This document shows positions 18,634-28,526 of a stretch of 64,000 nt of DNA, in pieces. The DNA is from Pseudarthrobacter oxydans. GTDB taxonomy: Bacteria; Actinomycetota; Actinomycetes; Actinomycetales; Micrococcaceae. Below the pieces are notes generated by a model. It made no database searches. It was not told the DNA's origin and was given only the letters and a program-made list of their open reading frames with translations. The translations under genes were made by a program, and so were the position numbers. Location of the stretch: assembly GCF_013314975.1 (NCBI RefSeq), contig NZ_JABTYH010000001.1, positions 186,001 to 250,000 of the forward strand, written 5' to 3'. Position 1 is the first letter of the stretch; every line of letters begins with the position of its first letter.

Positions 18634-20268
18634 ATGACCACTCTCAGCTACGACGCCACCGGTGCCGCACAGCAGGCATTGGAACAGCACCTCCCCGTCC
18701 TCGTGGAGGAACGCATCGCCACCCGCATCTTCGCCAAGGACCACACCCTGTGGGGTCCCGATGCGGAAGCCGAGTCGGCAATCCGCCTCGGCTGGGTGGA
18801 GGCGGCCACCGTCTCCCAGCCGCTGGTCAAGGACATCCTGGAACTCCGCGACGCCCTGACGTCGGAAGGCGTCACCCGCATTGTGCTGTGCGGCATGGGC
18901 GGCTCCTCGCTGGCTCCAGAGGTTATTGCCGGCACCGCCGGCGTCGAGCTGACAGTGCTGGACAGCACGGACCCCGACCAGGTCCGTGCAGCCCTCGCCG
19001 ACCGGCTGGACGAGACCGCGATCGTGGTCTCGTCCAAGTCCGGTTCAACCGTTGAAACGGATTCCCAGCGGCGGGTCTTCGAGAAGGCGTTCAACGACGC
19101 CGGCATCGACGCCGCCAGCCGCATCATCATCGTCACCGATCCCGGTTCCCCGCTGGACAAGGCCTCCCGGGACGCCGGTTACCGTGCCGTGTTCAACGCC
19201 GACCCCAACGTGGGCGGACGCTTCTCGGCGCTGACCGCATTCGGTCTTGTGCCCTCCGGCCTGGCCGGTGTGGACATCCAGGCTTTCCTGGATGAAGCCG
19301 AGGAAGCAGCGGAGATCCTCAACGATGATGCGCCGGAAAACATCGGCCTGGCACTCGGAACCGCCCTTGGCGGAACCAGCCCCCTCCGGAACAAGATCGT
19401 CATTGCCGAGGACGGCTCCGGCATTGTGGGCTTCGCCGACTGGGCCGAGCAGCTGATCGCCGAGTCCACCGGCAAGCTGGGCACCGGCGTGCTTCCCGTG
19501 GTTGCCGGGCCCGGCTCGCCCGAGGTCACCGGCGGCGCGCCGGACGTCCTGGTGGTGCGGCTGGTAGCAGCCGATGCCGACGTCGAACTTGGTGAGAACG
19601 AGGTTGCCATCGCCGGCGGACTGCCCACCCAGATGATGGTCTGGGAGTTCGCTACTGCCGTGGCCGGACGCCTGCTGGGCATCAACCCGTTCGACCAGCC
19701 CGATGTGGAGGCCGCCAAGGTGGCTGCGCGCGGCCTGCTGGACGCCCAGCCCGAGCCAACTCCTGCAGCGTTTGTTGACGGAGCCATCGAAGTCCGCGGC
19801 GGCGACTGGCTCGGAGATGCCCGCACCGCCGGCGACGCCGTGAAGGCGCTGCTGGACACCCTGGAGAACGACAGCTACCTCAGCGTCCAGGCCTACTTCG
19901 ACCGGCTGGCATTTGCTCAGCTCGAGGGCATCCGCGATGAGCTTGCCGCCGTCTCCGGCCGTCCCGTGACGTTCGGCTGGGGCCCCCGCTTCCTCCACTC
20001 CACCGGCCAGTTCCACAAGGGCGGCCCGGCAATCGGAGTGTTCCTCCAGGTCACGGCTGCTTCCTCGGAGGACCTCGCCATCCCGGACCGTCCCTTCACG
20101 TTCGGTGAACTGATCGCCGCGCAGGCTGCCGGCGACGCGCAGGTCCTGTCCGACCATGGACGTCCCGTGCTTCGCCTGCACCTCACTGACCGGGCTGCCG
20201 GTGTGGCACAGTTGCAGGACATTATTGCTGCGCTGTCCGCCAGGTCAGCCTCCGTTACTGAAAGCTAA
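18634..20268 (+). CDS. pgi: Glucose-6-phosphate isomerase
   Basis: 544-residue SIS-fold isomerase interconverting glucose-6-phosphate and fructose-6-phosphate. Visible blocks are CGMGGSSLAPEVI, the phosphate-binding SSKSGSTVETDSQ and a late TGQFHKGGP with the conserved His and Lys. It resembles the divergent actinobacterial form that sits in pentose phosphate operons. It links the pathway to glycolysis. The start is the ATG at 18634, five bases after the tal stop; longer frames run through tal. Confidence 0.93.
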   Translation: MTTLSYDATGAAQQALEQHLPVLVEERIATRIFAKDHTLWGPDAEAESAIRLGWVEAATVSQPLVKDILELRDALTSEGVTRIVLCGMGGSSLAPEVIAGTAGVELTVLDSTDPDQVRAALADRLDETAIVVSSKSGSTVETDSQRRVFEKAFNDAGIDAASRIIIVTDPGSPLDKASRDAGYRAVFNADPNVGGRFSALTAFGLVPSGLAGVDIQAFLDEAEEAAEILNDDAPENIGLALGTALGGTSPLRNKIVIAEDGSGIVGFADWAEQLIAESTGKLGTGVLPVVAGPGSPEVTGGAPDVLVVRLVAADADVELGENEVAIAGGLPTQMMVWEFATAVAGRLLGINPFDQPDVEAAKVAARGLLDAQPEPTPAAFVDGAIEVRGGDWLGDARTAGDAVKALLDTLENDSYLSVQAYFDRLAFAQLEGIRDELAAVSGRPVTFGWGPRFLHSTGQFHKGGPAIGVFLQVTAASSEDLAIPDRPFTFGELIAAQAAGDAQVLSDHGRPVLRLHLTDRAAGVAQLQDIIAALSARSASVTES

Positions 20269-20283
20269 GGCACGAAAAGCACC

Positions 20284-21843
20284 ATGCCAGAAACTGAATA
20301 CGGCAGGAAGTCTGCTGGCCGTGGGCGGAATCCGCTCCGCGACCCGCGTGACCGCCGCCTGAACCGGATCGCCGGTCCGTCGTCGCTGGTCCTCTTCGGA
20401 GTGACCGGTGACCTTGCCCGCAAGAAACTCATGCCCGCCGTGTATGACCTCGCCAACCGTGGCCTGCTGCCCCCCAGCTTTGCCCTGGTGGGTTTTGCCC
20501 GGCGGCAGTGGGACAAGGAGGACTTCGCCGCCGAGGTGAAGGCCTCGGTGCAGGCTTACGCCCGCACCCCCTTTGATGAGGCAGTGTGGAACCAGCTCTC
20601 CGAGGGCATCAGGTTCGTGCAGGGAGAGTTCGACGACGACGACGCCTTCGAGCGGTTGGGTGAAGTCATCGATGAGCTTGATGAGCTGCGCGGCACCCGC
20701 GGGAACCACGCGTTCTATTTGTCGATCCCGCCCAAGGCCTTCGAGCAGGTCTGCCGGCAGCTGTCCAAGCACGGCCTGGCACAGGCTGAGGGTGACAAGT
20801 GGCGCCGCGTGGTGATCGAGAAGCCGTTCGGGCACGACCTTGAGTCCGCCCGGCAGCTTAATGACATCGTTGAATCGGTGTTCCCGCCGGACGCGGTGTT
20901 CCGGATCGACCACTACCTGGGCAAGGAGACGGTCCAGAACATTCTGGCGCTGCGTTTCGCGAACCAGCTGTTCGAGCCGTTGTGGAACGCGAACTACGTG
21001 GACCACGTGCAGATCACCATGGCCGAGGACATCGGCACGGGCGGCCGCGCCGGGTATTACGACGGCGTGGGCGCGGCCCGCGACGTGATCCAGAACCACC
21101 TGCTCCAGCTGCTGGCCCTGACGGCGATGGAGGAGCCCATCTCCTTCAACGCCGACGACCTGCGCGCGGAGAAGGAAAAGGTCCTTGCCGCCGTAAAGCT
21201 CCCTGATGACCTTTCCACGCACTCGGCGCGCGGGCAGTTCACCGGAGGCTGGCAGGGTGGCGAACAGGTCCAGGGCTACCTGGAGGAGGAAGGCATTCCT
21301 GCCGATTCCACCACCGAGACCTTTGCCGCTATCCGGGTGGACATCCACACCCGCCGCTGGTCCGGGGTCCCGTTCTACCTGCGCGCAGGCAAGCGCCTGG
21401 GCCGCCGCGTGACGGAAATCGCCGTCGTGTTCAAGCGGGCGCCCAACCTGTTGTTCCGCGACCACGCCGAGGACGACTTTGGCCAGAACGCCGTGGTGAT
21501 CCGCGTCCAGCCGGACGAGGGCGTCACCATCCGGTTCGGGTCCAAGGTCCCGGGCACGCAGATGGAAGTCCGGGACGTGACCATGGACTTCGGCTACGGG
21601 CACTCGTTCACCGAGTCCAGCCCCGAGGCGTACGAACGGTTGATCCTGGACGTGCTCCTGGGCGAACCGCCGCTGTTCCCGCGGCACGAGGAAGTGGAGC
21701 TGTCCTGGAAGATCCTGGACCCGTTCGAGGAATACTGGGCCCAGCTGAACGAACAGCCCGAACCCTATGCCCCGGGCAGCTGGGGCCCCGCCTCGGCTGA
21801 CGAGCTGCTGGCCCGCGACGGACGAACCTGGAGAAGGCCATGA
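20284..21843 (+). CDS. zwf: Glucose-6-phosphate 1-dehydrogenase
   Basis: 519-residue enzyme for the first oxidative step, giving 6-phosphogluconolactone and NADPH. The coenzyme motif GVTGDLARKKLMPA is near residue 39. The catalytic signature RIDHYLGKETVQN carries the active-site His and Lys. The first 30 residues are basic and not conserved. The start is the ATG at 20284 with a weak upstream site. Its TGA overlaps the opcA ATG by four bases, coupling the two. Confidence 0.96.
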   Translation: MPETEYGRKSAGRGRNPLRDPRDRRLNRIAGPSSLVLFGVTGDLARKKLMPAVYDLANRGLLPPSFALVGFARRQWDKEDFAAEVKASVQAYARTPFDEAVWNQLSEGIRFVQGEFDDDDAFERLGEVIDELDELRGTRGNHAFYLSIPPKAFEQVCRQLSKHGLAQAEGDKWRRVVIEKPFGHDLESARQLNDIVESVFPPDAVFRIDHYLGKETVQNILALRFANQLFEPLWNANYVDHVQITMAEDIGTGGRAGYYDGVGAARDVIQNHLLQLLALTAMEEPISFNADDLRAEKEKVLAAVKLPDDLSTHSARGQFTGGWQGGEQVQGYLEEEGIPADSTTETFAAIRVDIHTRRWSGVPFYLRAGKRLGRRVTEIAVVFKRAPNLLFRDHAEDDFGQNAVVIRVQPDEGVTIRFGSKVPGTQMEVRDVTMDFGYGHSFTESSPEAYERLILDVLLGEPPLFPRHEEVELSWKILDPFEEYWAQLNEQPEPYAPGSWGPASADELLARDGRTWRRP

Positions 21844-22781
21844 TTGTAGACCTGCCGGACACCACCACCTCAGCCGTTTCCAAGAAGATCATGTCCCTGC
21901 GTGAGCAGGGCGGCGTGATTGCCCTGGGCCGGGTGCTCACCCTGGTGGTGGTCACCAAGTCCGGGCTTGAGGAAGAGGCCATCGAGGCCGCCAACGAGGC
22001 CAGCCGGGAACACCCCTGCCGGATTATTGTCCTGGCTGACGCCGGAGCTACGGCACCGGACCGCCTGGACGCGCAGATCCGTGTGGGCGGGGACGCCGGT
22101 GCCTCCGAGGTGATCGTACTGCGCGGCTACGGGCAGCTCTCGCACGAGAGCGAGTCCCTGGTGGCCGCGCTGCTGCTCCCGGACGCACCGATCGTGGCCT
22201 GGTGGCCGCACGGTGCTCCGGAGAATGCCTGCGAAACCTCCATCGGACGAATTGCCCACCGCCGCATCACCGACTCCGCGAACGAGCCTGATCCGCAGCG
22301 CGCCCTGGAGAACATCCGGTCCACCTACAAGGCCGGGGACACGGACCTCGCCTGGACGCGCCTGACCAACTGGCGGATCCAGCTTGCCGCGGTCCTGGAC
22401 CAGGTGGACTCCTCCCCCGTGACGTCAGTCGCCGTGGAGGGTGCCTCTGATTCCCCGAGCACCATCCTCCTCGCGGCCTGGCTGACGCTCACCCTGGACG
22501 CGCCGGTGACCATCGTTGCCGACCCGGCAGGCACGGGCATCCGGCGCGTGCGGCTGACGCGGCCCGGCGGGGACATCCAGCTCTTCCGGCCCGGGTTGTC
22601 CGTGGCCGAGCTGACCCAGCCCGGCCAGCCGGCGCAGCGGATTTCGCTTCCGCGCCGCAGCCTGCGGGACTGCCTCGCGGAGGAGCTCCGCCGACTGGAC
22701 CCCGACGAGGTGTTTGGGGAAGTGATTACTATTGGACTGCCACGTACAAATCTAAGGAGCGTCCGACCCAGTGAGCGTTGA
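21840..22781 (+). CDS. opcA: Glucose-6-phosphate dehydrogenase assembly protein OpcA
   Basis: 313-residue OpcA, needed in cyanobacteria and actinobacteria for active glucose-6-phosphate dehydrogenase. Conserved blocks include the N-terminal TTTSAVSKKIMSLREQGGVIALGRVLTLVV, PIVAWWPHGAPEN and a C-terminal LRDCLAEELRRLDPDEVF. It overlaps zwf by four bases and pgl by eleven, so the three are tightly coupled. It is cytoplasmic and has no known catalytic activity. Confidence 0.94.
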   Translation: MIVDLPDTTTSAVSKKIMSLREQGGVIALGRVLTLVVVTKSGLEEEAIEAANEASREHPCRIIVLADAGATAPDRLDAQIRVGGDAGASEVIVLRGYGQLSHESESLVAALLLPDAPIVAWWPHGAPENACETSIGRIAHRRITDSANEPDPQRALENIRSTYKAGDTDLAWTRLTNWRIQLAAVLDQVDSSPVTSVAVEGASDSPSTILLAAWLTLTLDAPVTIVADPAGTGIRRVRLTRPGGDIQLFRPGLSVAELTQPGQPAQRISLPRRSLRDCLAEELRRLDPDEVFGEVITIGLPRTNLRSVRPSER

Positions 22782-23589
22782 CCCAAGAGTAAGCATTCAT
22801 CCTGATTCGTCCGTCCTGATGGCCGCCATTGCCGCCCGCCTGATCACCAAGCTTGTTGATGTGCAGGATAAGTTCGGCGAGGCAACCGTGGTGCTGACCG
22901 GCGGAACCGTGGGCATCGGCACGCTCAAGGCGGTTGCGGATTCTCCGGCGGCTCCGGCCGTCGACTGGTCAAAGGTGAATTTCTGGTGGGGCGACGAACG
23001 CTTCCTTCCCGCCGGGGACCCGGACCGGAACACCACCCAGGCGTTCGAGGCGCTGCTCTCCCACATACCCGTGGATCCTGAGCGGATCCACGAGCCCGGA
23101 TCCGCGGACGATTTCGGCGGCCCGGAAGAAGCGGCCGACGACTACGCCCGGAGGCTTCGGGAGGCTGCGGCAGCCGAGCACGCCTCGGACATGTCGGACG
23201 ACCGGCCCGAAGAACCCGCTGCCCTCCCCCGGCTGGACGTTGTCCTGCTGGGCGTGGGCCCGGACGCGCATATCGCATCGCTGTTCCCTGAGCAGGCGGG
23301 TGTTCGTGAAAAGGAACGCACGGTGGTGGGTGTCCGGAATTCACCCAAGCCGCCGCCGCTGCGGGTGTCCCTGACGCTGCCGGCCATCAATACCGCTTCT
23401 GAGGTGTGGATGGTGGTGGCAGGAGAGGACAAGGCCGGTGCGGTAGGGCTGGCCCTGGCGGGCGCCAACCCGGTACAGGTCCCGGCAGCAGGACCGCGGG
23501 GTACGTCCCGGACCCTGTGGCTTATTGACGAGAACGCCGCGTCACGTGTCCCGCAGCAGCTCGTCCGCAAGGACGCCGCGGGCGCGTAG
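22771..23589 (+). CDS. pgl: 6-phosphogluconolactonase
   Basis: 272-residue hydrolase of 6-phosphogluconolactone, of the NagB/DevB fold. Signature blocks are TGGTVGIGTLKAV, the VNFWWGDERFLPAGDPDRN loop and LLGVGPDAHIASLFPE with the catalytic His. The GTG start at 22771 lies inside the opcA end. It is the last gene of the operon. Its final 48 bases overlap the 3' end of rbpA on the other strand, and a 17-bp stem inside rbpA lies just past its stop. Confidence 0.94.
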   Translation: MSVDPRVSIHPDSSVLMAAIAARLITKLVDVQDKFGEATVVLTGGTVGIGTLKAVADSPAAPAVDWSKVNFWWGDERFLPAGDPDRNTTQAFEALLSHIPVDPERIHEPGSADDFGGPEEAADDYARRLREAAAAEHASDMSDDRPEEPAALPRLDVVLLGVGPDAHIASLFPEQAGVREKERTVVGVRNSPKPPPLRVSLTLPAINTASEVWMVVAGEDKAGAVGLALAGANPVQVPAAGPRGTSRTLWLIDENAASRVPQQLVRKDAAGA

Positions 23590-23934
23590 TTTTTCCAGCG
23601 CTCCGGCCAGGACGTCTTCGGCGTCCTGGCCGGAGCGCCGTTCTTTAACGTATTCGAGGTGTGTCTTGTAGCCGTCGTCCATGGCATCCGCTGCCGCCGC
23701 TGCCTGCCCGTCCCGTGATGCTGCGGCACCACAGCGCCTGCAGTCCCACACCAGCGGAATCTGGTCCTCCGGTAGCTTGACGAAGACCGGCCTTGTCTCG
23801 TGCCCCTTGGCGCACCAATAAGAGACTTGGATACGGGGCAGCGCCTTGCCGTGATCCTCGGACTCGAAGCTGAAACCCGTCCCTTCCGTGACGCCCGCGC
23901 GGGTGCCGCGGAAGCCTGATGCCGGATGAATCAT
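23542..23934 (-). CDS. rbpA: RNA polymerase-binding protein RbpA
   Basis: 130-residue actinobacterial RbpA, which binds group 1/2 sigma factors and RNA polymerase and stabilises open complexes. The zinc-ribbon-like core contains YWCAKGHETRPVF and WDCRRCGAAA. The C-terminal sigma-interacting helix includes KTHLEYVKERRS. The ATG at 23934 has GGAG upstream. The 3' end overlaps pgl head-on by 48 bases, and its codons near 23598-23638 also form a perfect stem. Confidence 0.95.
   Translation of the reverse strand: MIHPASGFRGTRAGVTEGTGFSFESEDHGKALPRIQVSYWCAKGHETRPVFVKLPEDQIPLVWDCRRCGAAASRDGQAAAAADAMDDGYKTHLEYVKERRSGQDAEDVLAGALEKLRARGVLADELLRDT
23598..23638 (+). terminator. pgl terminator embedded in rbpA coding sequence
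   Basis: A perfect 17-bp stem (23598-23614 with 23622-23638) with a 7-base loop begins 9 bases after the pgl stop and lies wholly inside rbpA. TTCTTTAA follows closely on the plus strand. It would end the pentose phosphate transcript. Confidence 0.65.
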
Positions 23935-23959
23935 CGGGGACTCCTGCCTGCTTAAACAA

Positions 23960-23994
23960 AAACTGTGGCTGTCGGGAACCGACAGCCACAGTTT
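23960..23994 (-). terminator. Terminator of the gap-pgk-tpiA-secG operon
   Basis: A perfect 16-bp stem (23960-23975 with 23979-23994) with a 3-base loop is followed on the minus strand by TTTTTGTTT. It lies between the secG stop and rbpA. Confidence 0.88.
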
Positions 23995-24051
23995 AGTTCT
24001 CTGATCCGCGCGGCGGCAGTGCCCGCGCGGTCCCTTTTCCCGGGTCAGGGG

Positions 24052-24309
24052 TCAGGAGTCGCCTCCGCCGCTGAAGCGCATGATCAGGCCCAAGGCGATG
24101 ATGACCATTCCCCAAGTGACGCCGAGGACGACAGTGAACCTGTTCAGGTTGCGTTCGGCCACGCCGGAGGAGCTGAGGCCGGAGCTCATGCCGCCGCCGA
24201 ACATGTCCGACATCCCGCCGCCCCGTCCCTTGTGGAGGAGGATGAGCAGCGTCAGCAGGAGGCTGGTGATGCCCAGGAGGATCTGCAGAATGACATGAAG
24301 AACGTCCAC
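24052..24309 (-). CDS. secG: Preprotein translocase subunit SecG
   Basis: 85-residue SecG of the SecYEG channel. It has two transmembrane segments, about residues 3-24 (VLHVILQILLGITSLLLTLLIL) and 58-78. They are joined by a Gly/Ser-rich cytoplasmic loop with the typical HKGRGGGMSDMFGGG. The GTG start at 24309 has GAAAGG upstream. It follows tpiA by 50 bases, the usual actinobacterial arrangement, and ends the glycolytic operon. Confidence 0.94.
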   Translation of the reverse strand: MDVLHVILQILLGITSLLLTLLILLHKGRGGGMSDMFGGGMSSGLSSSGVAERNLNRFTVVLGVTWGMVIIALGLIMRFSGGGDS

Positions 24310-24359
24310 GACGGCCTTTCAGGAAGTTGGAATTGCGGGAGTGTGCGCGGCGGGACGGA

Positions 24360-25175
24360 CTAGTCCGTCACCAGGTGACTCTCGAACCTGACAATACTAG
24401 CAAACTCAGCCGGATCGAGGCTCGCCCCGCCCACCAGCAGGCCGTCAACGTCGCGTTCCCTGAGGATCGCGGCCGCGTTGTTGGCCTTGACCGAGCCGCC
24501 GTAGAGCAGGCGGGTCTTCGCGGCTGTTTCCGCTCCGAACAGCTGCCCGAGCTCGGCGCGGATTGCCGCGCACATTTCCTGCGCGTCTTCCGGGCCGGCC
24601 ACTTCACCGGTGCCGATGGCCCAGACGGGTTCGTACGCGACGACGAGCTCAGCGGCCTGGTCGGCGGTCAGCCCGGCCACGCCGGCACGCAACTGCTCCA
24701 GGGTGTGGTTGACGTGGGTGCCCGCCTGGCGGATCTCCAGGCCTTCGCCGACGCAGAGCACCGGCGTGACGCCGTGCTTGAAGGCGGCCTTGACCTTGGC
24801 GTTGAGGACGTCGTCGGATTCGTTGTGGATGGTGCGGCGTTCGCTGTGGCCCACCAGGACGTACTTGCAGCCGAGCTTGTTCAGGAACTGGCCGGAGATG
24901 TCGCCGGTGTAGGCGCCGGAGTCGAACTGTGAGAGGTCCTGTCCGCCGTAGGCGATGTCCAGGTCGTCTCCCTGGACAAGGGTCTGGACGCCGCGGAGAT
25001 CCGTGAACGGCGGGAAGACGGCAACCTCGACCCGGCTGTAGTCGTGCTTGGCGTCGGAAAGGGTCCAGGCAAGTTTCTGCAGCAGGGTGATGCCCTGCAC
25101 GTGGTCCATGTTCATCTTCCAGTTGCCCGCGATGAATGGCTTGCGGTCGAAAGCGCCGTTCGTTGACGTTGTCAC
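24360..25175 (-). CDS. tpiA: Triosephosphate isomerase
   Basis: 271-residue TIM-barrel enzyme interconverting dihydroxyacetone phosphate and glyceraldehyde-3-phosphate. The N-terminal GNWKMNMD carries the active-site Lys, VLVGHSERR the electrophilic His, and [12 protein letters not shown] the catalytic Glu. The GTG at 25175 is preceded by TTGGAGA at a good distance. A long hairpin lies between it and pgk. Confidence 0.96.
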   Translation of the reverse strand: MTTSTNGAFDRKPFIAGNWKMNMDHVQGITLLQKLAWTLSDAKHDYSRVEVAVFPPFTDLRGVQTLVQGDDLDIAYGGQDLSQFDSGAYTGDISGQFLNKLGCKYVLVGHSERRTIHNESDDVLNAKVKAAFKHGVTPVLCVGEGLEIRQAGTHVNHTLEQLRAGVAGLTADQAAELVVAYEPVWAIGTGEVAGPEDAQEMCAAIRAELGQLFGAETAAKTRLLYGGSVKANNAAAILRERDVDGLLVGGASLDPAEFASIVRFESHLVTD

Positions 25176-25204
25176 GTGTTCTCCAAAAGTTCTTGATAAG
25201 TGTT

Positions 25205-25239
25205 CGGCCGGCAGGCTGCCGTGGGCAACCTGCCGGCCG
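25205..25239 (-). other. Intercistronic hairpin between pgk and tpiA
   Basis: An 11-bp perfect stem (25205-25215 with 25229-25239) continues after one mismatch into a 4-bp stem and a GTG loop. There is no T-run, so it more likely attenuates transcription or protects/processes mRNA than fully terminates. Confidence 0.55.
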
Positions 25240-25290
25240 GAGGGACTGAAGGGTCAGGTACTGCTGCCGGAGGGAACCACCGGGCAGGCC

Positions 25291-26517
25291 CTACCGGTCC
25301 AGGACGCTGAGCCCCGGCAGTTCCTTGCCTTCGAGGTATTCCAGGCTGGCACCGCCGCCGGTGGATATATGGCCGAACTGGTCGTCGGCGAACCCGAGCG
25401 TGCGGACCGCAGCGGCAGAGTCTCCGCCGCCGACCACGGTGAACGCTTCGGTTTCGGTGAGGGCCTGGGCGATGGCGCGGGTGCCGGCGGAGAAGGCTTC
25501 GAACTCGAAGACACCCATCGGGCCGTTCCAGAACACCGTCCTAGCTCCCTTGATCCGCTCGGCGAATGCTGCCGCCGAGTCCGGTCCAATGTCCAGTCCG
25601 ATGCCCTGGGCACCGAAACTGCTGCCCTCGATGTTGTCCGCAGGGACGGTCTCGTGGGCGGCGTCTGCGGCGAATTTCTCCGCCACCACGACGTCCGTGG
25701 GCACGACGAACTCCGTGCCGGCGTCCGCTGCCCGCTTGAGGTAATCCTGGACCACGGGAATCTGGTCCTCCTCGAGCAGGCTGGAAGCCACTTTGTGCCC
25801 TGCTGCGGCGAGGAACGTGAAGAGCATTCCGCCGCCCACCAGGATGGTGTCAGCCTTGCCCAGCAGGTTGTCGATGACGGCCAGCTTGTCCGAGACCTTG
25901 GAGCCGCCGAGCACCACCACGTAGGGGCGCTGGGTGTCCGTGGTGAGCTTCCGCAGGACTTCCACCTCGGTGTGCACAAGGTCGCCGAGGTAGGACGGAA
26001 GCCGGGTGGCGACGTCGTACACGCTGGCGTGCTTGCGGTGCACGGCTCCGAAGGCGTCGTCCACGTAGGCGCCGTTTTCACCGGTCAGGGCCACCAGTTC
26101 GTCAGCGAAGGCGCCGCGCTCGGCGTCGTCCTTGCTGGTTTCGCGGGGATCGAACCGGACGTTCTCGAGGACAAGGACCTCGCCGTCCTGCAGGGACGCT
26201 GCGGCCTCTCTGGCGGCGCTGCCGACGGTGTCGGCGGCGAGGGTGACTTTGAAGCCGGCCAGGTCAGCCAGGCGGCTTACTGCGGGCCGAAGGGAGTATT
26301 TCTCCTCGGGGGCGCCCTTGGGGCGTCCGAGGTGGGCTGTTACCAGCACGCGGGCACCGGCGTCCGTGAGCTTTGACAGCACTGGCAGTGAGGCCTTGAT
26401 GCGGCCGTCGTCAGTGACTGTAGAGCCGTCGAGCGGCACATTCAGGTCACTTCGAACCAGAATGTACCGCCCGCGGACACCTTCAGCGATGAGTTCGTTG
26501 AGGGTGTTTGATGTCAT
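25291..26517 (-). CDS. pgk: Phosphoglycerate kinase
   Basis: 408-residue kinase that makes ATP from 1,3-bisphosphoglycerate. The N-terminal [10 protein letters not shown] and HLGRPKG loops bind phosphoglycerate. [16 protein letters not shown] and the C-terminal [13 protein letters not shown] bind nucleotide. The ATG at 26517 is chosen; a longer frame runs into gap. No clear ribosome-binding site precedes it beyond AGGG. A TAGGGT hexamer seven bases upstream could be an internal -10. Confidence 0.96.
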   Translation of the reverse strand: MTSNTLNELIAEGVRGRYILVRSDLNVPLDGSTVTDDGRIKASLPVLSKLTDAGARVLVTAHLGRPKGAPEEKYSLRPAVSRLADLAGFKVTLAADTVGSAAREAAASLQDGEVLVLENVRFDPRETSKDDAERGAFADELVALTGENGAYVDDAFGAVHRKHASVYDVATRLPSYLGDLVHTEVEVLRKLTTDTQRPYVVVLGGSKVSDKLAVIDNLLGKADTILVGGGMLFTFLAAAGHKVASSLLEEDQIPVVQDYLKRAADAGTEFVVPTDVVVAEKFAADAAHETVPADNIEGSSFGAQGIGLDIGPDSAAAFAERIKGARTVFWNGPMGVFEFEAFSAGTRAIAQALTETEAFTVVGGGDSAAAVRTLGFADDQFGHISTGGGASLEYLEGKELPGLSVLDR

Positions 26518-26527
26518 GTGTCTAACC

Positions 26528-27655
<1,128 letters not shown>

Positions 27656-27704
27656 TCATTGCTGAAGGCTAACCGCCTTCCGTGACCTATCTTACGTTTA
27701 ACTG

Positions 27705-27734
27705 GGTCCGCCCCCGCAAGTGCGGGGGCGGACC
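27705..27734 (-). terminator. GC-rich hairpin between sodA and gap
   Basis: Perfect 14-bp arms (27705-27718 and 27721-27734) around a tiny loop lie 67 bases downstream of sodA, with no T-run. A TAAGAT at 27694-27689 just beyond it could be the gap -10. Confidence 0.6.
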
Positions 27735-27780
27735 GTCCACATCCCGGCCTTTATATGTCCGGATTGTGAAGTTTGTTACA

Positions 27781-27806
27781 CCGTGGTGAGGTGCACCTCA
27801 CTACGG
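27781..27806. repeat. 26-bp near-perfect palindrome across the sodA stop codon
   Basis: GTGAGGTGCACCTCAC (27786-27801) is a perfect 16-bp palindrome. With one mismatch the symmetry continues through CCGT and ACGG to 26 bp. The sodA TAG is at 27803-27801. It may be an mRNA-end hairpin or a protein site. Confidence 0.6.
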
Positions 27807-28427
27807 AAGCGTGATGAGACCCGTGGCGCTGGTGCGGGCAGCCTCGAAGCGCTTTGCGACGTCGGCCCAGTTGACGATGTTCCAGAACGCCTTGACGTAG
27901 TCCGCCTTCACGTTGACGTAGTCCAGGTAGAAGGCGTGCTCCCACATGTCCAGCATCAGCAGCGGGGTGGTGCCGAGCGCAACGTTGCCCTGCTGGTCGT
28001 AGAGCTGCTCGATGACCAGGTTGCCGCCGATGGGCTCGTAGGCGAGGAAGCCCCAGCCGGAGCCCTGCAGGCCCAGTGCCGCCGCGGAGAACTGGGCACG
28101 GAAGGCGTCGAAGGAGCCGAACGCGTCATCGATGGCCGCTGCGAGTTCACCCTCGGGCTTGTCGCCGCCGTCCGGGGAAAGGTTGTTCCAGAACACCGAG
28201 TGGTTCACGTGCCCGCCGGTGTGGAAGGCGAGGTCCTTGGAGAGCCGGTTGATGTTGGCGAAGTCGCCCTTCTCCCGGGCTTCCGCCAGCTGGGCCAGGG
28301 CGTTGTTGGCGCCGGCCACGTAGGCTGCGTGGTGCTTGCTGTGGTGCAGCTCCATGATCCGCGCGGAAATATGCGGCTCCAGGGCGGCGTAGTCGTAGCT
28401 GAGTTCGGGCAATACGTACTCGGTCAC
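27801..28427 (-). CDS. sodA: Superoxide dismutase, Fe/Mn family
   Basis: 208-residue cytoplasmic dismutase. Metal ligands are visible as the His in MELHHSKHH, the His in [10 protein letters not shown], and the Asp and His in [12 protein letters not shown]. The GTG at 28427 is preceded by GGAGG at 5-6 bases. An ATG at 28451 lacks such a site and would add eight residues not usual for the family. Fe and Mn forms cannot be separated by eye. It is a single-gene unit between whiA and gap. Confidence 0.94.
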   Translation of the reverse strand: MTEYVLPELSYDYAALEPHISARIMELHHSKHHAAYVAGANNALAQLAEAREKGDFANINRLSKDLAFHTGGHVNHSVFWNNLSPDGGDKPEGELAAAIDDAFGSFDAFRAQFSAAALGLQGSGWGFLAYEPIGGNLVIEQLYDQQGNVALGTTPLLMLDMWEHAFYLDYVNVKADYVKAFWNIVNWADVAKRFEAARTSATGLITLP

Positions 28428-28483
28428 AAAATCCTCCAATATCGTGGACATTCGGTCCGGTTGGTAACTCTCGGATTATGCAT

Positions 28484-28502
28484 CCGGGCGGCTGGCGCCC
28501 GG
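28484..28502 (-). terminator. Weak hairpin after whiA
   Basis: A 7-bp GC stem (28484-28490 with 28496-28502) lies downstream of the whiA stop, next to a GAATC-AAAAA-GATTC repeat. There is no clear T-run, so termination is likely partial. Confidence 0.35.
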
Positions 28503-28526
28503 AATCTTTTTGATTCTATGGGGCTG

